Source: Salinimicrobium soli (lineage in GTDB: Bacteria > Bacteroidota > Bacteroidia > Flavobacteriales > Flavobacteriaceae). Taken from it: DNA of 64,000 bases. A program made the translations under genes and the position numbers. Shown here piece by piece: positions 33,949 through 42,951 of the stretch. The notes beneath the pieces were generated by a model, which saw only the letters and a program-made list of their open reading frames with translations, was not told the origin of the DNA and made no database searches. Every line of letters begins with the position of its first letter. Position 1 is the first letter of the stretch. The stretch covers positions 744,001-808,000 of the forward strand of contig NZ_JBLUWW010000002.1 in NCBI RefSeq assembly GCF_048323655.1, read 5' to 3'.

Positions 33949-36504
33949 TTAGCGACTCTCCTTCCGCAGAACCTCCAGGGGCGGACTTTTTATCACTCCA
34001 ATACTATTGCCCAACCCAATTAGAAGGACGAGCAGAGTGATCCCCGGGAAAAGGACCAAAAATGGCATTAGAGAGGGCACAAAAGCGGAATCAAAAAGGA
34101 GCCACGCCAATAAAAGGCTGCTTACCAGGGAAAGTATCACTCCCGCAAGTGAGCCGAGGGCACCAAGGTAAAAATACTCCAGTGCAGTTATCTTTAAGAT
34201 CTGGCTACTTCGGGCACCTATGGTCCTTAACAGCACGCTTTCGCGCAATCGCTGATATTTGCTGGTGCGCACCGCACCCAGTAAAACAATAATTCCCGTC
34301 AGGATACTGAAAAGGGCCATGAAATTGATGAGCCATGCAATTTTGCCTAATATATCCTCGATCACCTTTAACACCTGCCGAAGGTCAATAATAGACACAT
34401 TAGGAAATTGATTCACAATATCCCGCTGAAGTTCTGCAGAAGCGGCATCGTCCCGCACCTGGGTTGTCAGTACTCTGAATTGAGGAGCTTTTTCCAACAC
34501 TCCCTTTGGAAACACCAGGGAGAAATTCATCTGCATCCTCGCCCAATCGACGGTCCTAATACTGGTTACCCTTGTCCTTAACATCATTCCCTGTACATTA
34601 AAAATAATATTATCTCCTAATGTCACTTTTGCATCCTCAGCAAAATCAGAACTTATAGATACGGGAACAACTCCTTCAGAATTGAATTGAGGGATCCATT
34701 CCCCACTTTCCAGGATCTCAGATGCGATGAGCGAATCGCGATATGTGACCCGGAATTCATGGCTAAGGATCCAGCCGTTAACTTTAGAAGTACTGTCTTC
34801 CCTTATCTCGTTTACCGGTCTCCCTTTTATACTTCTAACCCGCATGGTGACAATTGGAATATTGTTGATCACCCGCAGTTCATTTTCCCTGATGGTAGCC
34901 GCCACCTCTTCCTGTTGCTCTTGTTGTACATCCAAAAGTATCAGGTTAGGGCTTTCAGCCTCTGCATCCAAAGAGGCCTGGGCAAGCAGCATATCTTTTG
35001 TAAAATAGAGGGTGCTGATCAAAAATGTTCCTACCCCAATTGCCAAGACCAGGGTGAGGGTCTGGTTTTGTGGTCTAAAAAGGTTCAGCAGACTTTGCCG
35101 GGCAGTAAAACTCCAGCCTTTCGGAAAGTATTTTTTTATTGCCCTCATGAATAAACGGGCGAGAAGGGCCAAAATTGAAAAGGTCACGATCAATCCGGCC
35201 AGGAAGGCAAGAGAATATTTGACATTTTCAAGCAGCCATAAGGCAAAGAGAAAGATAAAAGTGAAAACAGCCAGGGAGACCAGTACTGCGGAAGTTCTGG
35301 ATCTTCTCCGGGATTTTTCCTCTACACGAAGAGCTTGTAAAGGAGAAACGTATAAAGTTCCTATCAAAGGATAGAGTGCAAAGAGAACAGACATTACCAC
35401 TCCAAGAATTACTCCCATAATGATGACACCGGGAGAGTAGGTGACAGCGATCTCAATTGGTAAAAGATCACTCAATAGCCAGGGAAAAAGCCGTTGCAGG
35501 AGTAATCCTGCACCTGTCCCAACTACACCACCCAGTAAGCCCATTCCTGCGATCTGAAGCAGGTAGATCATAAAGGTCTGCCTTCGGGTAGCGCCGAGAC
35601 ATTTTAGAATAGCTACCATTTTCAGTTTTTCCTTCAGGTAGATATTAATGGCACTGGCAATACCCACACAACCTAAAAGCAGGGCAATAAAGGCTATCAG
35701 GTTAAGAAATTTTCCGAAGTTCTCATACCTGCGCCCCAGCCGCTGGCTGGTAGAGGTATGGGTGTCAAGATCAGCATCGGCGGCGTCCAATCTGGGATCC
35801 AGTTTCTTATCAAGTTGCTCCATATCAGTTTCGGGAGGAGCTACAAAATAGTATTTGTAATCTATGCGGCTACCTGTTTGAATAAGGCCGGTCTTTTCGA
35901 TCAATTCAAAAGGAATAAGTACAGGCGGCGCAATGGAACTGAATAACGAACTGCTGCCGGGGACGCTGTTCAAAGCTCCGGAAATAGGTAGAGTGATATC
36001 TCCGATCTTTATGGGATCGCCTGGTTTCAAATTGAATTGCATCATCAGAGTGGCATCTACGAGAGCCCCCTTTTGTTCCTGAAAACTTTGAGCGGCGGTT
36101 GCGGGTGTGGTTTCTAGATCTCCATAGAACGGAAACCCCTTTTCCAGGCCACGAACCCGTACCAATTTTGTGCTTTCCGCTTTTGGGAAAGCGGCCATTG
36201 ATGCAAAACCGATCTCCCGTGCATCGGCTCCCCCTAATGAATCAATAATATTTTGCACCTCTTCAGATATCGGTTTATCACTGTCAATGATAAAATCGGC
36301 ACCCATTAAAGATTTGGATTGCAAAGCAACGTTATCACGAATATTGTTGCTGAAGGATTCTATTGCCACAACCGCTGCGATCCCTATGATGATAGAAGCC
36401 ATGAACAGCACCAGTTTTTTTCCACTGGCTTTGCCATCGCGCCAAGCCATTTTAAGGGGCCATCTCAATCCTGAACGGGAATGGGTTGTAACGTCTTTCT
36501 TCAT
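33949..36504 (-). CDS. ABC exporter permease, YbbP/FtsX family
   Basis: An 851-aa membrane protein with two FtsX domains. Residue stretches ALLGCVGIASAINIYLKEKLKMVAI and LTGIIVLLGAVRTSKYQRLRE carry the FtsX-type helices, separated by two large periplasmic domains (about 45-260 and about 495-720). About ten helices in total. With the ATPase encoded just upstream (ATGA overlap of 4 bases) it forms a MacB/Lol-type exporter or mechanotransmission pump. The ybbA-ybbP pair lies divergent to a TesA-like gene, exactly as in enterobacteria, pointing to the YbbA/YbbP family. Confidence 0.93.
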   Translation of the reverse strand: MKKDVTTHSRSGLRWPLKMAWRDGKASGKKLVLFMASIIIGIAAVVAIESFSNNIRDNVALQSKSLMGADFIIDSDKPISEEVQNIIDSLGGADAREIGFASMAAFPKAESTKLVRVRGLEKGFPFYGDLETTPATAAQSFQEQKGALVDATLMMQFNLKPGDPIKIGDITLPISGALNSVPGSSSLFSSIAPPVLIPFELIEKTGLIQTGSRIDYKYYFVAPPETDMEQLDKKLDPRLDAADADLDTHTSTSQRLGRRYENFGKFLNLIAFIALLLGCVGIASAINIYLKEKLKMVAILKCLGATRRQTFMIYLLQIAGMGLLGGVVGTGAGLLLQRLFPWLLSDLLPIEIAVTYSPGVIIMGVILGVVMSVLFALYPLIGTLYVSPLQALRVEEKSRRRSRTSAVLVSLAVFTFIFLFALWLLENVKYSLAFLAGLIVTFSILALLARLFMRAIKKYFPKGWSFTARQSLLNLFRPQNQTLTLVLAIGVGTFLISTLYFTKDMLLAQASLDAEAESPNLILLDVQQEQQEEVAATIRENELRVINNIPIVTMRVRSIKGRPVNEIREDSTSKVNGWILSHEFRVTYRDSLIASEILESGEWIPQFNSEGVVPVSISSDFAEDAKVTLGDNIIFNVQGMMLRTRVTSIRTVDWARMQMNFSLVFPKGVLEKAPQFRVLTTQVRDDAASAELQRDIVNQFPNVSIIDLRQVLKVIEDILGKIAWLINFMALFSILTGIIVLLGAVRTSKYQRLRESVLLRTIGARSSQILKITALEYFYLGALGSLAGVILSLVSSLLLAWLLFDSAFVPSLMPFLVLFPGITLLVLLIGLGNSIGVIKSPPLEVLRKESR

Positions 36505-37187
36505 TGGGAAGTAAGTGTATTTTCAATGATCTTTCCACCTTTCAGCCGAAGAATATGACCGGTTTTTTGTGCCAGTTCAATGTCATGGGTCACGATCACA
36601 AGGGTTGTCCCTGTTTCTGTGTTCAGTTCAAAAAGTAGCTTCTCTACTTTCTCCCCAGTTTCTGCGTCCAGGTTTCCGGTAGGTTCATCTGCAAAGAGTA
36701 TTTCGGGATCATTAGAAAATGCCCGTGCCAGGGCTACCCGCTGTTGTTCCCCGCCAGAAAGTTGAGAAGGGTAGTGGTGTAACCTGTCTCCCAAACCAAC
36801 TTTTTCCAGCCATTCCTTACCGGCCTTTTCCGCATTTTTCGCACCTAACAATTCCAGGGGAACAGCTACATTTTCAAGGGCCGTAAGAGTTGGCAGGAGT
36901 TGGAAATCCTGGAAAACGAAACCAACTTTCTTATTTCTCAGAATTGCCCGTTCATCTTCAGATAAACTGTCCATTTCTTCCCCGCATAATTCTATTGCAC
37001 CATGGTCCGGCTGATCCAGACCTGCACAAAGGCCCAGCAGGGTTGTTTTTCCGCTTCCGGAAGGACCTACAATGGCAAAAGTCTCCTTTTCTTCTACAGT
37101 AAAGGAGATATCCTTGAGTACCGTAAGTTTTTTCGATCCGCTGGAGTAGGTTTTTTCCAGGTTGCTTACCTTTAATATCTTTGTCAT
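36501..37187 (-). CDS. ABC exporter ATPase, YbbA/LolD-like
   Basis: A 228-aa nucleotide-binding protein. Walker A VGPSGSGKTTLLG, Q-loop VFQDFQLLP, signature LSGGEQQRVALARAF, Walker B ILFADEPTGNLD and H-loop VTHD are all present. The start at 37187 (MTKILKVSN) is chosen because the longer frame to 37265 adds residues with no family match and would overlap the divergent esterase gene. It drives the FtsX-type permease encoded next. The roughly 60-base divergent space to the esterase must hold both promoters. Confidence 0.95.
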   Translation of the reverse strand: MTKILKVSNLEKTYSSGSKKLTVLKDISFTVEEKETFAIVGPSGSGKTTLLGLCAGLDQPDHGAIELCGEEMDSLSEDERAILRNKKVGFVFQDFQLLPTLTALENVAVPLELLGAKNAEKAGKEWLEKVGLGDRLHHYPSQLSGGEQQRVALARAFSNDPEILFADEPTGNLDAETGEKVEKLLFELNTETGTTLVIVTHDIELAQKTGHILRLKGGKIIENTLTSQ

Positions 37188-37245
37188 GCCTATTTTCCTA
37201 AAATGGTAAAATAAGCAAATGATTTTTAATCCCGTCTTGCAGCCT

Positions 37246-37947
37246 ATGAAAACCTTTCTTAACATATTTATCTTTCCTGTTATTTTCTTTTTAATGGTCT
37301 CCTGCGGAAATGAGCCGAAGAAACAGGAACAGGAAAAAACAGCTGCAGAGGAGGTTCAGTCCGATGTGCAGCAGGAGGATACACAGGTGATCCTTTTCTT
37401 CGGAAACAGTCTTACTGCCGGGATGGGATTAGATACTGAAGAGAGTTTTCCTGCGGTGATCCAGAAAAAGATCGATTCCCTCGGCCTGAATTATGAAGTA
37501 GTGAATGCCGGACTAAGTGGCGAAACTACTGCCAGTGGAAAGAACCGGGTAGATTGGGTCCTGAATCAGGAGGTGGATGTTTTTGTACTCGAATTGGGTG
37601 CCAACGATGGGCTGCGCGGAATTCCGTTGGAGGAGACTAAAAAAAATCTTCAGAATATTATAGATATCGTACGAAAAAAGGATCCTGGAGCGAGGATTAT
37701 CCTCGCAGGTATGCAGATCCCACCTAATTTGGGTCCGGAGTATACCTCAGGCTTCAGAGAGATATTTCCACAATTGGCTGCTGAAAATGAAGTTGAATTG
37801 ATCCCTTTTCTGTTAGAGGGAGTGGCCGGTGACCCGGAACTGAATCAGCCCGACGGAATTCATCCCACAGCAGAAGGCCAGGAGATCGTTGCTCAAAATG
37901 TTTGGGAGGTGTTATTACCCGTTTTGAAAGAAGGGACCCAAAAATAG
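37246..37947 (+). CDS. SGNH-hydrolase lipoprotein, TesA-like
   Basis: A 233-aa esterase/lysophospholipase. Lipoprotein signal ends LMVSC (C20). The SGNH blocks are present: block I FFGNSLTAGMG (Ser nucleophile, GNSL instead of GDSL), block II Gly in SGETTASG, block III ELGANDGLRG with Asn, and block V DGIHPTAEG with Asp and His. It would hydrolyse esters or thioesters at the cell envelope. The start at ATG 37246 gives an intact lipobox. Divergence from ybbA/ybbP conserves the tesA-ybbA arrangement, suggesting a lipid-related function for the exporter. Confidence 0.93.
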   Translation: MKTFLNIFIFPVIFFLMVSCGNEPKKQEQEKTAAEEVQSDVQQEDTQVILFFGNSLTAGMGLDTEESFPAVIQKKIDSLGLNYEVVNAGLSGETTASGKNRVDWVLNQEVDVFVLELGANDGLRGIPLEETKKNLQNIIDIVRKKDPGARIILAGMQIPPNLGPEYTSGFREIFPQLAAENEVELIPFLLEGVAGDPELNQPDGIHPTAEGQEIVAQNVWEVLLPVLKEGTQK

Positions 37948-38008
37948 GATTTTTGAAGAGTCTTTATATTCAGGGTCTCCGCTGAAGTATCAATGTGAAA
38001 AAACGCTC

Positions 38009-38184
38009 CCGTCAGTTCGAGCCCGCCTGCCGACGGTCAGGCCTGCCTGGCCGACAGGCAGGTAAAATTGTCTGAGCGACAGCGAATACAATTTTGTATC
38101 GAGAACGACGGTTTTTCCGCTCCGCCTTTGTTCTCGATACTTCCTGTTCTCGCCCAGGCTCGATCAGGAAACTCGAACTGACGG
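38009..38184 (-). repeat. Cloverleaf-like repeat element, copy A
   Basis: A 176-base element bounded by the 13-base inverted ends CCGTCAGTTCGAG and CTCGAACTGACGG. Inside, GTATCGAGAAC (38096-38106) and GTTCTCGATAC (38130-38140) form a central hairpin. One arm is a TTCCTG...CAGGAA hairpin, the other an AAAATTG...CAATTTT hairpin plus a GC-rich CCTGCCTG-type stem. The same end and central stems recur near 62 kb. It lies between a TesA-like gene and a fasciclin gene; orientation is given as inverted relative to copy D. Confidence 0.85.
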
Positions 38185-38213
38185 CGAATTTTAAAACAGT
38201 ATAAAAGCATAAA

Positions 38214-38239
38214 AGGCAGACATCTGTAGATGCCTGCCT
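38214..38239 (-). terminator. Terminator of the fasciclin gene
   Basis: AGGCAG-A-CATCT / AGATG-C-CTGCCT pair as a long hairpin; on the minus strand it is followed by TTTTATGC and a further T-run. It lies about 25 bases past the fasciclin stop. Confidence 0.75.
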
Positions 38240-38263
38240 CTAAATGATCAGTATGGGCTAATT

Positions 38264-38917
38264 CTATGGGAGTAAAACGGCACTGATAACATGAATGATC
38301 CCGTTGGAAGCTGAAATATCAGCTGAAGTGATCCAGGCTTCGCTTGCGTTTGCGAGGATCTGTCCTTCAGAAGTCACTTGAAACTTTTCTCCCAGTAAAG
38401 TCTGAATAGTTTTGTTGTTTTTCTTCGGAACTACACTGTTCGCACCTCTGCGCCCATCGGTAACGTGGTAGCTTAATACGGCAAGCAACAGGTCCGGAGC
38501 AAGCTCTCTCACGTCTTCCGGCATCAGGTCATCTCTGTCGATATCTGTGAGCTCAGCCAATAGATCTTTAAAGGCCTCATCTGTTGGTGCAAACACGGTA
38601 TATTGATCATCGGTACTTGAGAACATGGGTACAAGTCCTGCGTCAAGCATTTCGTCTACATACACCAGTGATTCCAGCAAGTATTCAAATTCACCGTTTA
38701 CTTCAACGCTATTCACTACTACGCCGGCTATGGACACATCTCCAGGTGCAGGGGAAGCATTATTTTCTTTCATTTCAGTGGCGGCTTTAGCATCCAGACT
38801 GTCTACTGTTTTCATTTCGTCCTTTTCACAGGAGACCAGGAACAGGGATAAAAGAGCCATGAAGAACAGGTTCAGGGTAATCCGCGGATTCATTAACTGA
38901 GTTACTTTCGTTTTCAT
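38264..38917 (-). CDS. Fasciclin-domain lipoprotein
   Basis: A 217-aa secreted protein. The signal LFFMALLSLFLVSC gives lipid site C30, although an ATG at residue 9 would give a more usual leader. A fasciclin (FAS1) domain (about 75-217) shows QYTVFAPTDEAFKDLLAEL, LLLAVLSYHVTDGR, and the C-terminal GIIHVISAVLLP, the typical H1 and H2 boxes. These domains mediate adhesion. It is a single gene with its own terminator. Confidence 0.93.
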   Translation of the reverse strand: MKTKVTQLMNPRITLNLFFMALLSLFLVSCEKDEMKTVDSLDAKAATEMKENNASPAPGDVSIAGVVVNSVEVNGEFEYLLESLVYVDEMLDAGLVPMFSSTDDQYTVFAPTDEAFKDLLAELTDIDRDDLMPEDVRELAPDLLLAVLSYHVTDGRRGANSVVPKKNNKTIQTLLGEKFQVTSEGQILANASEAWITSADISASNGIIHVISAVLLP

Positions 38918-39100
38918 ATCATATTAGTTTTTAAAGGTTTACATTTCAAATGTAATAAACTTTTTTGTTTGTTTAAGTATTTTATGAAAATTTTAAACAA
39001 AAAGATTCTGCTGCCAAATTATAAATTTTAAAAAAAGCTTCTCAGACTTCAGTGTATATAATATTTAATGGTTCATTTACAATGTAAAAATTGATAGGAT

Positions 39101-39137
39101 AAAAAAAATAGCCGACAGTTTTTGAACTGTCGGCTAT
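39101..39137 (-). terminator. Terminator of the M49 peptidase gene
   Basis: ATAGCCGACAGTT and AACTGTCGGCTAT pair around TTTG (39108-39137); the minus-strand product continues into a run of T (AAAAAAAA on plus, 39101-39108). Confidence 0.9.
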
Positions 39138-39157
39138 TTATATTGTTTAATTTAAAT

Positions 39158-40825
39158 CTATAATCCTAAAACATCGGTGCCTTGTTTAAATACGACATCT
39201 ACCGGAATGTTCTTGTCTGAAAGTCGGTCAAGAGAAGCTTGCAGGTCTGCGTCAATAGTGCCTCTTTCATTCAACAGTTTTCCGGTACCTTCATAATCTC
39301 CTTCTCCCTGTAATACCAGAATATCATTGGAAAGGGCATCAATGGCTCCTCTAAATTTCTCCATATCGACCTTATAGCGTCCCTCTTCATTTTGAGTAAA
39401 AGCTCCCATGTCTTTAAAATAATTGAAGCGTACCATATTTGCTTTTCCGTGAGCGCTCGAGGCTCCAAACCTCACAGAACGGAAGATGCTCGCCAGGAAG
39501 GTCACATAATAATCCATTAATTCGGCATCTTTGATCTCACCTTTGTCGTGCAGCTTGGTGATCATGTAGATTCCCAGGACATCGGCTTTCCCTTCTTCCA
39601 GAGCAGAAGTGTGCTCCTTAAGTGCTTCCCGGACGGTGCCTTTGTTGTTGATGGTGTTTTTGATCCCTAAACCGTGTGCCACTTCGTGGAACATAGTATT
39701 GGCAAAAAAGGCATCAAAGCTTATGTTTTCCTGTTGTTCGGGTACGATCAACTCACTGGCAATGGGAACGAGGATCTTGTCATACTTGGCTCTCATGGCG
39801 TTCTTCAGCTGTAAACGACGGCTTCCGAATTTTTCCTGCACCTTCTCATCATTCGGAAGGTTGATGGCGATGGTTTTACTACCGGCATTCGAATCTCCTG
39901 CATAATAAATAACATCATAAGCGTTGAGATCTGAATCTGTACCCGGACCTTCCTTTTTATATTTAGCCTCAACCGGAAGTTCTTTTTGCAACATCGGCAG
40001 GAAGGAAATATACCTGGCCAGCCTGTTGCTCCACTCTTTGTCTTTTACCAGCACATAGGATTCAAAGGAAGTTTTCATTCCAAAGAGCCTGTCCTCGTAT
40101 GATTCGATAGGCCCGGTCACCATATCTATCGTATTGTCTTTCATTTTCATCCAGGCCACATCACTTTCATAGTATTTATCGGTGACCAGGGCTTCTGCTC
40201 GTAGGTTAAGGTATTTCTTAAGCCCCGGATCTTCGGCCAGTTCGGCGGCCTGTTTCAGCAGGTCTGAAGCTCTTTTTAGTTTCTCCGGAAACATCTCGTG
40301 ATACCAAACGGCGGTGAGCTCTCCATTGTCATTTCTTCTCAGGAAAGTATATAGACTCTCTTTGTTAGGCACATCAGCATTCTCAAATTCTTCTTTGGTC
40401 ATGTCCAGCGGATAGAAATTCGCAGCTTCGGGTTTTGGACCGTAGCCCTCAACGAATGGCTCCAGGCCATTCAACCGGTCCCAGGGTCCGTAGTTGAGTT
40501 CGGCGTAACGTGCAGTTGCTCCACTGATATTGTTCATTAAGGTATCTTTTCCGCCGAAGGCCTGATACCAGAAGAGTTCATCAGTGATCTTTGCGACCTC
40601 GATGAGCAACGGGATCATTTGACGCTCTTTTTCGGTAAGCACAGAAAGATCGGTGTTCAATTCCACTTCGGCGTAATTGTTCACCCGGCTTTCCACGTCA
40701 ATACCTTCAACGGCACCACCGGTATCGGCTACTTCTGTTAATTCTTTTGTTTCTTTTTCGTCGTCTTTACAGCTCACCACAAGGAAAGCTGCCAGGATCA
40801 CTGAAAAAAGGAAGTATTTTTTCAT
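39158..40825 (-). CDS. M49-family zinc peptidase lipoprotein (dipeptidyl peptidase III-like)
   Basis: A 555-aa protein with lipoprotein signal (MKKYFLFSVILAAFLVVSC, C19). The metal site is HEVAH at residues 380-384 with a second motif EEGKADVLG. Family M49 usually has a hexapeptide HExxGH; this pentapeptide form resembles the atypical DPP III known from Caldithrix (HEISH). The fold-defining segments GPWDRLNGLEPFV and FGASSAHGKAN are also visible. It would cut dipeptides from oligopeptides at the cell envelope. The start at 40825 puts the lipobox right; the longer frame adds an unrelated 18 residues. Confidence 0.85.
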   Translation of the reverse strand: MKKYFLFSVILAAFLVVSCKDDEKETKELTEVADTGGAVEGIDVESRVNNYAEVELNTDLSVLTEKERQMIPLLIEVAKITDELFWYQAFGGKDTLMNNISGATARYAELNYGPWDRLNGLEPFVEGYGPKPEAANFYPLDMTKEEFENADVPNKESLYTFLRRNDNGELTAVWYHEMFPEKLKRASDLLKQAAELAEDPGLKKYLNLRAEALVTDKYYESDVAWMKMKDNTIDMVTGPIESYEDRLFGMKTSFESYVLVKDKEWSNRLARYISFLPMLQKELPVEAKYKKEGPGTDSDLNAYDVIYYAGDSNAGSKTIAINLPNDEKVQEKFGSRRLQLKNAMRAKYDKILVPIASELIVPEQQENISFDAFFANTMFHEVAHGLGIKNTINNKGTVREALKEHTSALEEGKADVLGIYMITKLHDKGEIKDAELMDYYVTFLASIFRSVRFGASSAHGKANMVRFNYFKDMGAFTQNEEGRYKVDMEKFRGAIDALSNDILVLQGEGDYEGTGKLLNERGTIDADLQASLDRLSDKNIPVDVVFKQGTDVLGL

Positions 40826-40920
40826 TTTAAATGAGTTTTGATTATTAGCCTTAAAGTTAGGGGTTTTGCACAAAACCATCCGAAGAAAATTTGTTCCCTT
40901 TTCAAGATACCTTCCAAATA

Positions 40921-40946
40921 AAAAAGGCCCGAAAAGGCCTTTTTTG
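40921..40946 (-). terminator. Bidirectional terminator after the 40966 lipoprotein gene
   Basis: AAAAAAGGCC and GGCCTTTTTT pair around CGAAAA. It sits 20 bases past the stop of the minus-strand lipoprotein gene and before the M49 gene. Confidence 0.9.
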
Positions 40947-40965
40947 ACATCTAATTCTGTTGAAT

Positions 40966-41784
40966 TTATCTCATTACAAAATCACTAAGACTCACAATGA
41001 TATCTCCGGTTTTAGAATCTTCATAGATATTATACACAGTGGGATAATAGTTAGATTCCTGGAAGTATTCCGGTTGGGCAAAGCTTGTGCTGAAGTTGGG
41101 ACTTGACATAAGCATGGCAGCAGTCATCATGGGTTCCATAAAAATGAATTCCCCATTATAACTTCCCAGCACCATGACGCTTGTAAATGGTAAATAATTA
41201 CCCAGAGGCATAGGCAGCCAGTGTTTGCCTATCCCAGGATAAACTGCTCCCTGGCCCGGAGGAGTACCATAGTTTTCGGGCAAATAACCTTCAGGCGGAT
41301 AATTATTAAATAAAGCATCTGTTTCCGGAGAATATTCTGGAATGGCTAACCTTTCTTCATTTGAGATCATGTAAAAGTATAGATCAAAGTGTGGGACGAA
41401 AAAGACAGGTCCATGTCCGTCACCTGCCCATTTAATAGCAATGTGTTCAAAAGGGGTAACCTCTTTGGCTTTGTGATGTAAAGGTAATTCGATAGTAATG
41501 TCATCAGATGGAAGAATCTCGAGATTGTCAAAAATCTCCTGGGTAAGTACCAGGCCAATTTCCACGGGCTTGCCATCAGCATCTATGCTTATCCAGGAAC
41601 GGGCTTTGCCTAAGCCGTATTGTACCTGGGGACCTTTGAATACATTTACTTTTCCACTCTCTTTTGAGGCCTTTGTGGTCGCCTGCAATTCAGAAGCAAT
41701 TTCCGGGTCTTCATTTGAACATGATAGGACCAGGGCACTTATAAATAGCACCACGGAACTACGATAGAATAATGACTTTTTCAT
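40966..41784 (-). CDS. DUF5602-like lipoprotein (TTHB210 type)
   Basis: A 272-aa lipoprotein (signal ends ALVLSC, C22). The mature domain has GLGKARSWISIDADGKPVEIGL, then PHFDLYFYMISNEER and GKHWLPMPLGNYLP, which match the TTHB210-like/DUF5602 layout of a split beta-sandwich with conserved His residues. Function is unknown; the His pairs hint at metal binding. It is a single gene ended by a strong terminator. I am fairly sure of the family from the motif order, less so of any function. Confidence 0.75.
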   Translation of the reverse strand: MKKSLFYRSSVVLFISALVLSCSNEDPEIASELQATTKASKESGKVNVFKGPQVQYGLGKARSWISIDADGKPVEIGLVLTQEIFDNLEILPSDDITIELPLHHKAKEVTPFEHIAIKWAGDGHGPVFFVPHFDLYFYMISNEERLAIPEYSPETDALFNNYPPEGYLPENYGTPPGQGAVYPGIGKHWLPMPLGNYLPFTSVMVLGSYNGEFIFMEPMMTAAMLMSSPNFSTSFAQPEYFQESNYYPTVYNIYEDSKTGDIIVSLSDFVMR

Positions 41785-42109
41785 AACAGCTGTTTTTATG
41801 GTTTTTTTAAATGTAGATCAAATAAATACACAGAAATACGAGTGTAGATGTAGGTAGGCGAAGCAGAGATATAAACATGTTTGACAGAGAATTTTAGCCG
41901 AAAAGGATGAAATTTACTGTTGGAGGGCGCAATAATGATTTTGGTCACCTGTTTCGTATCCTTAGTCGTTTAAAATGAAACATATTTATGTGATTTTTAA
42001 CCGATTAGGATCATGGATTAAGGAATTATTTGCTTTTGGTAAGGTATATTTGTAAGAGGGGGAGTGCAACCCGAAAGTACCCTACGCGCTGCACTTTAAA
42101 ATTTCCGCT
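41785..42109. other. Intergenic region with putative promoter of the LytTR regulator
   Basis: About 325 bases. TATATTTG at 42045-42052 is a full match to the Bacteroidota -7 element TAnnTTTG, about 57 bases before the ATG of the LytTR regulator; the TTTG at 42029-42032 is too close (12 bases) for a usual -33. A leader hairpin follows (listed below). No coding frame. Confidence 0.45.
42063..42095 (+). promoter_or_regulatory. Leader hairpin before the LytTR regulator
   Basis: AGTGCA (42063-42068) pairs with TGCACT (42090-42095) around 21 bases, ending 14 bases before the start codon. It would lie in the mRNA leader if the TATATTTG element is the promoter. It could affect translation; the stem is only six base pairs. 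Confidence 0.3.
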
Positions 42110-42805
42110 ATGCGATATAAGGCATTAATTGTTGATGACGACCCCCTGTCACGCAAGGTTCTTCAGCGTTACCTCGAACTTGTGCCGCAAGTGGAGGTGG
42201 CGGGTAATTGTTTGAATGCCCTGCAGGCAATAGAGCACTTAGGAGAAAATAAAACAGACCTTATTTTTCTGGATGTTGAAATGCCTAAATTAACGGGAAC
42301 AGATTTTGTCAGGACCCTGGAGCAGTCACCAAAGATCATTTTCACTACTTCCCATCCCAATTTTGCTGCTGAAGCCTTTGACCTTGGGGCGGTAGATTTT
42401 CTGGTAAAGCCATTTTCATTCGAGCGCTTTCTCAAAGCAATTAACAGGTTCTATTGTGTAACGGGCAATAATTGCTCAGAGACGCGGAATTCTAAATCAG
42501 ATTTTCTCTATTTTCGAAGTGACAGAAAAATGGTAAGGATCCCGGTTCAAAGTATCGTTTACCTGGAAAGCTTTAAGGATTATATCGTCATTCACAGGGT
42601 GAACGAACCCGAACTAAGGGTAAAACAAACTATCAATTCAGTGGAATGCATGCTTGCCCGGGAGAATTTTGTCAGGATCCACCGCTCATTTATTGTTGCC
42701 GTCAACAAGATCACGGCTTACACCAATAATCATATCGAATTGGGCAATGTGGAGATACCTATAGGTAGAAAATACAAAGGCACCTTCCCCGGCTGGGAAG
42801 TTTAA
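42110..42805 (+). CDS. LytTR-family response regulator (orphan)
   Basis: A 231-aa regulator. The receiver (about 1-120) has D9/D10/D11, phospho-acceptor D55 (FLDVEMPKLTG) and KPFS; the LytTR DNA-binding domain (about 135-231) shows YLESFKDYIVIH, LARENFVRIHRSFIVAVNKI. No kinase lies beside it; the LytS-type kinase at 44025-45353 belongs to another regulator. It probably binds direct repeats upstream of target genes; the targets are unknown. Copies of the dispersed palindrome follow the stop codon. Confidence 0.94.
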   Translation: MRYKALIVDDDPLSRKVLQRYLELVPQVEVAGNCLNALQAIEHLGENKTDLIFLDVEMPKLTGTDFVRTLEQSPKIIFTTSHPNFAAEAFDLGAVDFLVKPFSFERFLKAINRFYCVTGNNCSETRNSKSDFLYFRSDRKMVRIPVQSIVYLESFKDYIVIHRVNEPELRVKQTINSVECMLARENFVRIHRSFIVAVNKITAYTNNHIELGNVEIPIGRKYKGTFPGWEV

Positions 42806-42824
42806 GACGCCAATATAAGAGGTG

Positions 42825-42844
42825 TCAAAAATGACCTTTTTGAG
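42825..42844. repeat. Dispersed palindrome copy
   Basis: TCAAAAATGACCTTTTTGAG lies 20 bases past the LytTR stop. It is the dispersed palindrome with one central mismatch. Confidence 0.7.
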
Positions 42845-42919
42845 GATGATTGGAAACCATCATTTGAAATGATTCCATTAAGGCAATAGTGTTGGGTTTC
42901 GAGAAGGACGAAAGGGTTC

Positions 42920-42937
42920 TTAAAATGCCATTTTACG
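42920..42937. repeat. Dispersed palindrome copy, shorter arms
   Basis: TTAAAATGCCATTTTACG has five-base A/T arms around TGCCA. It lies between two convergent regulator genes, about 75 bases from the previous copy. Confidence 0.55.
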
Positions 42938-42951
42938 AAGATCTTATTTTG

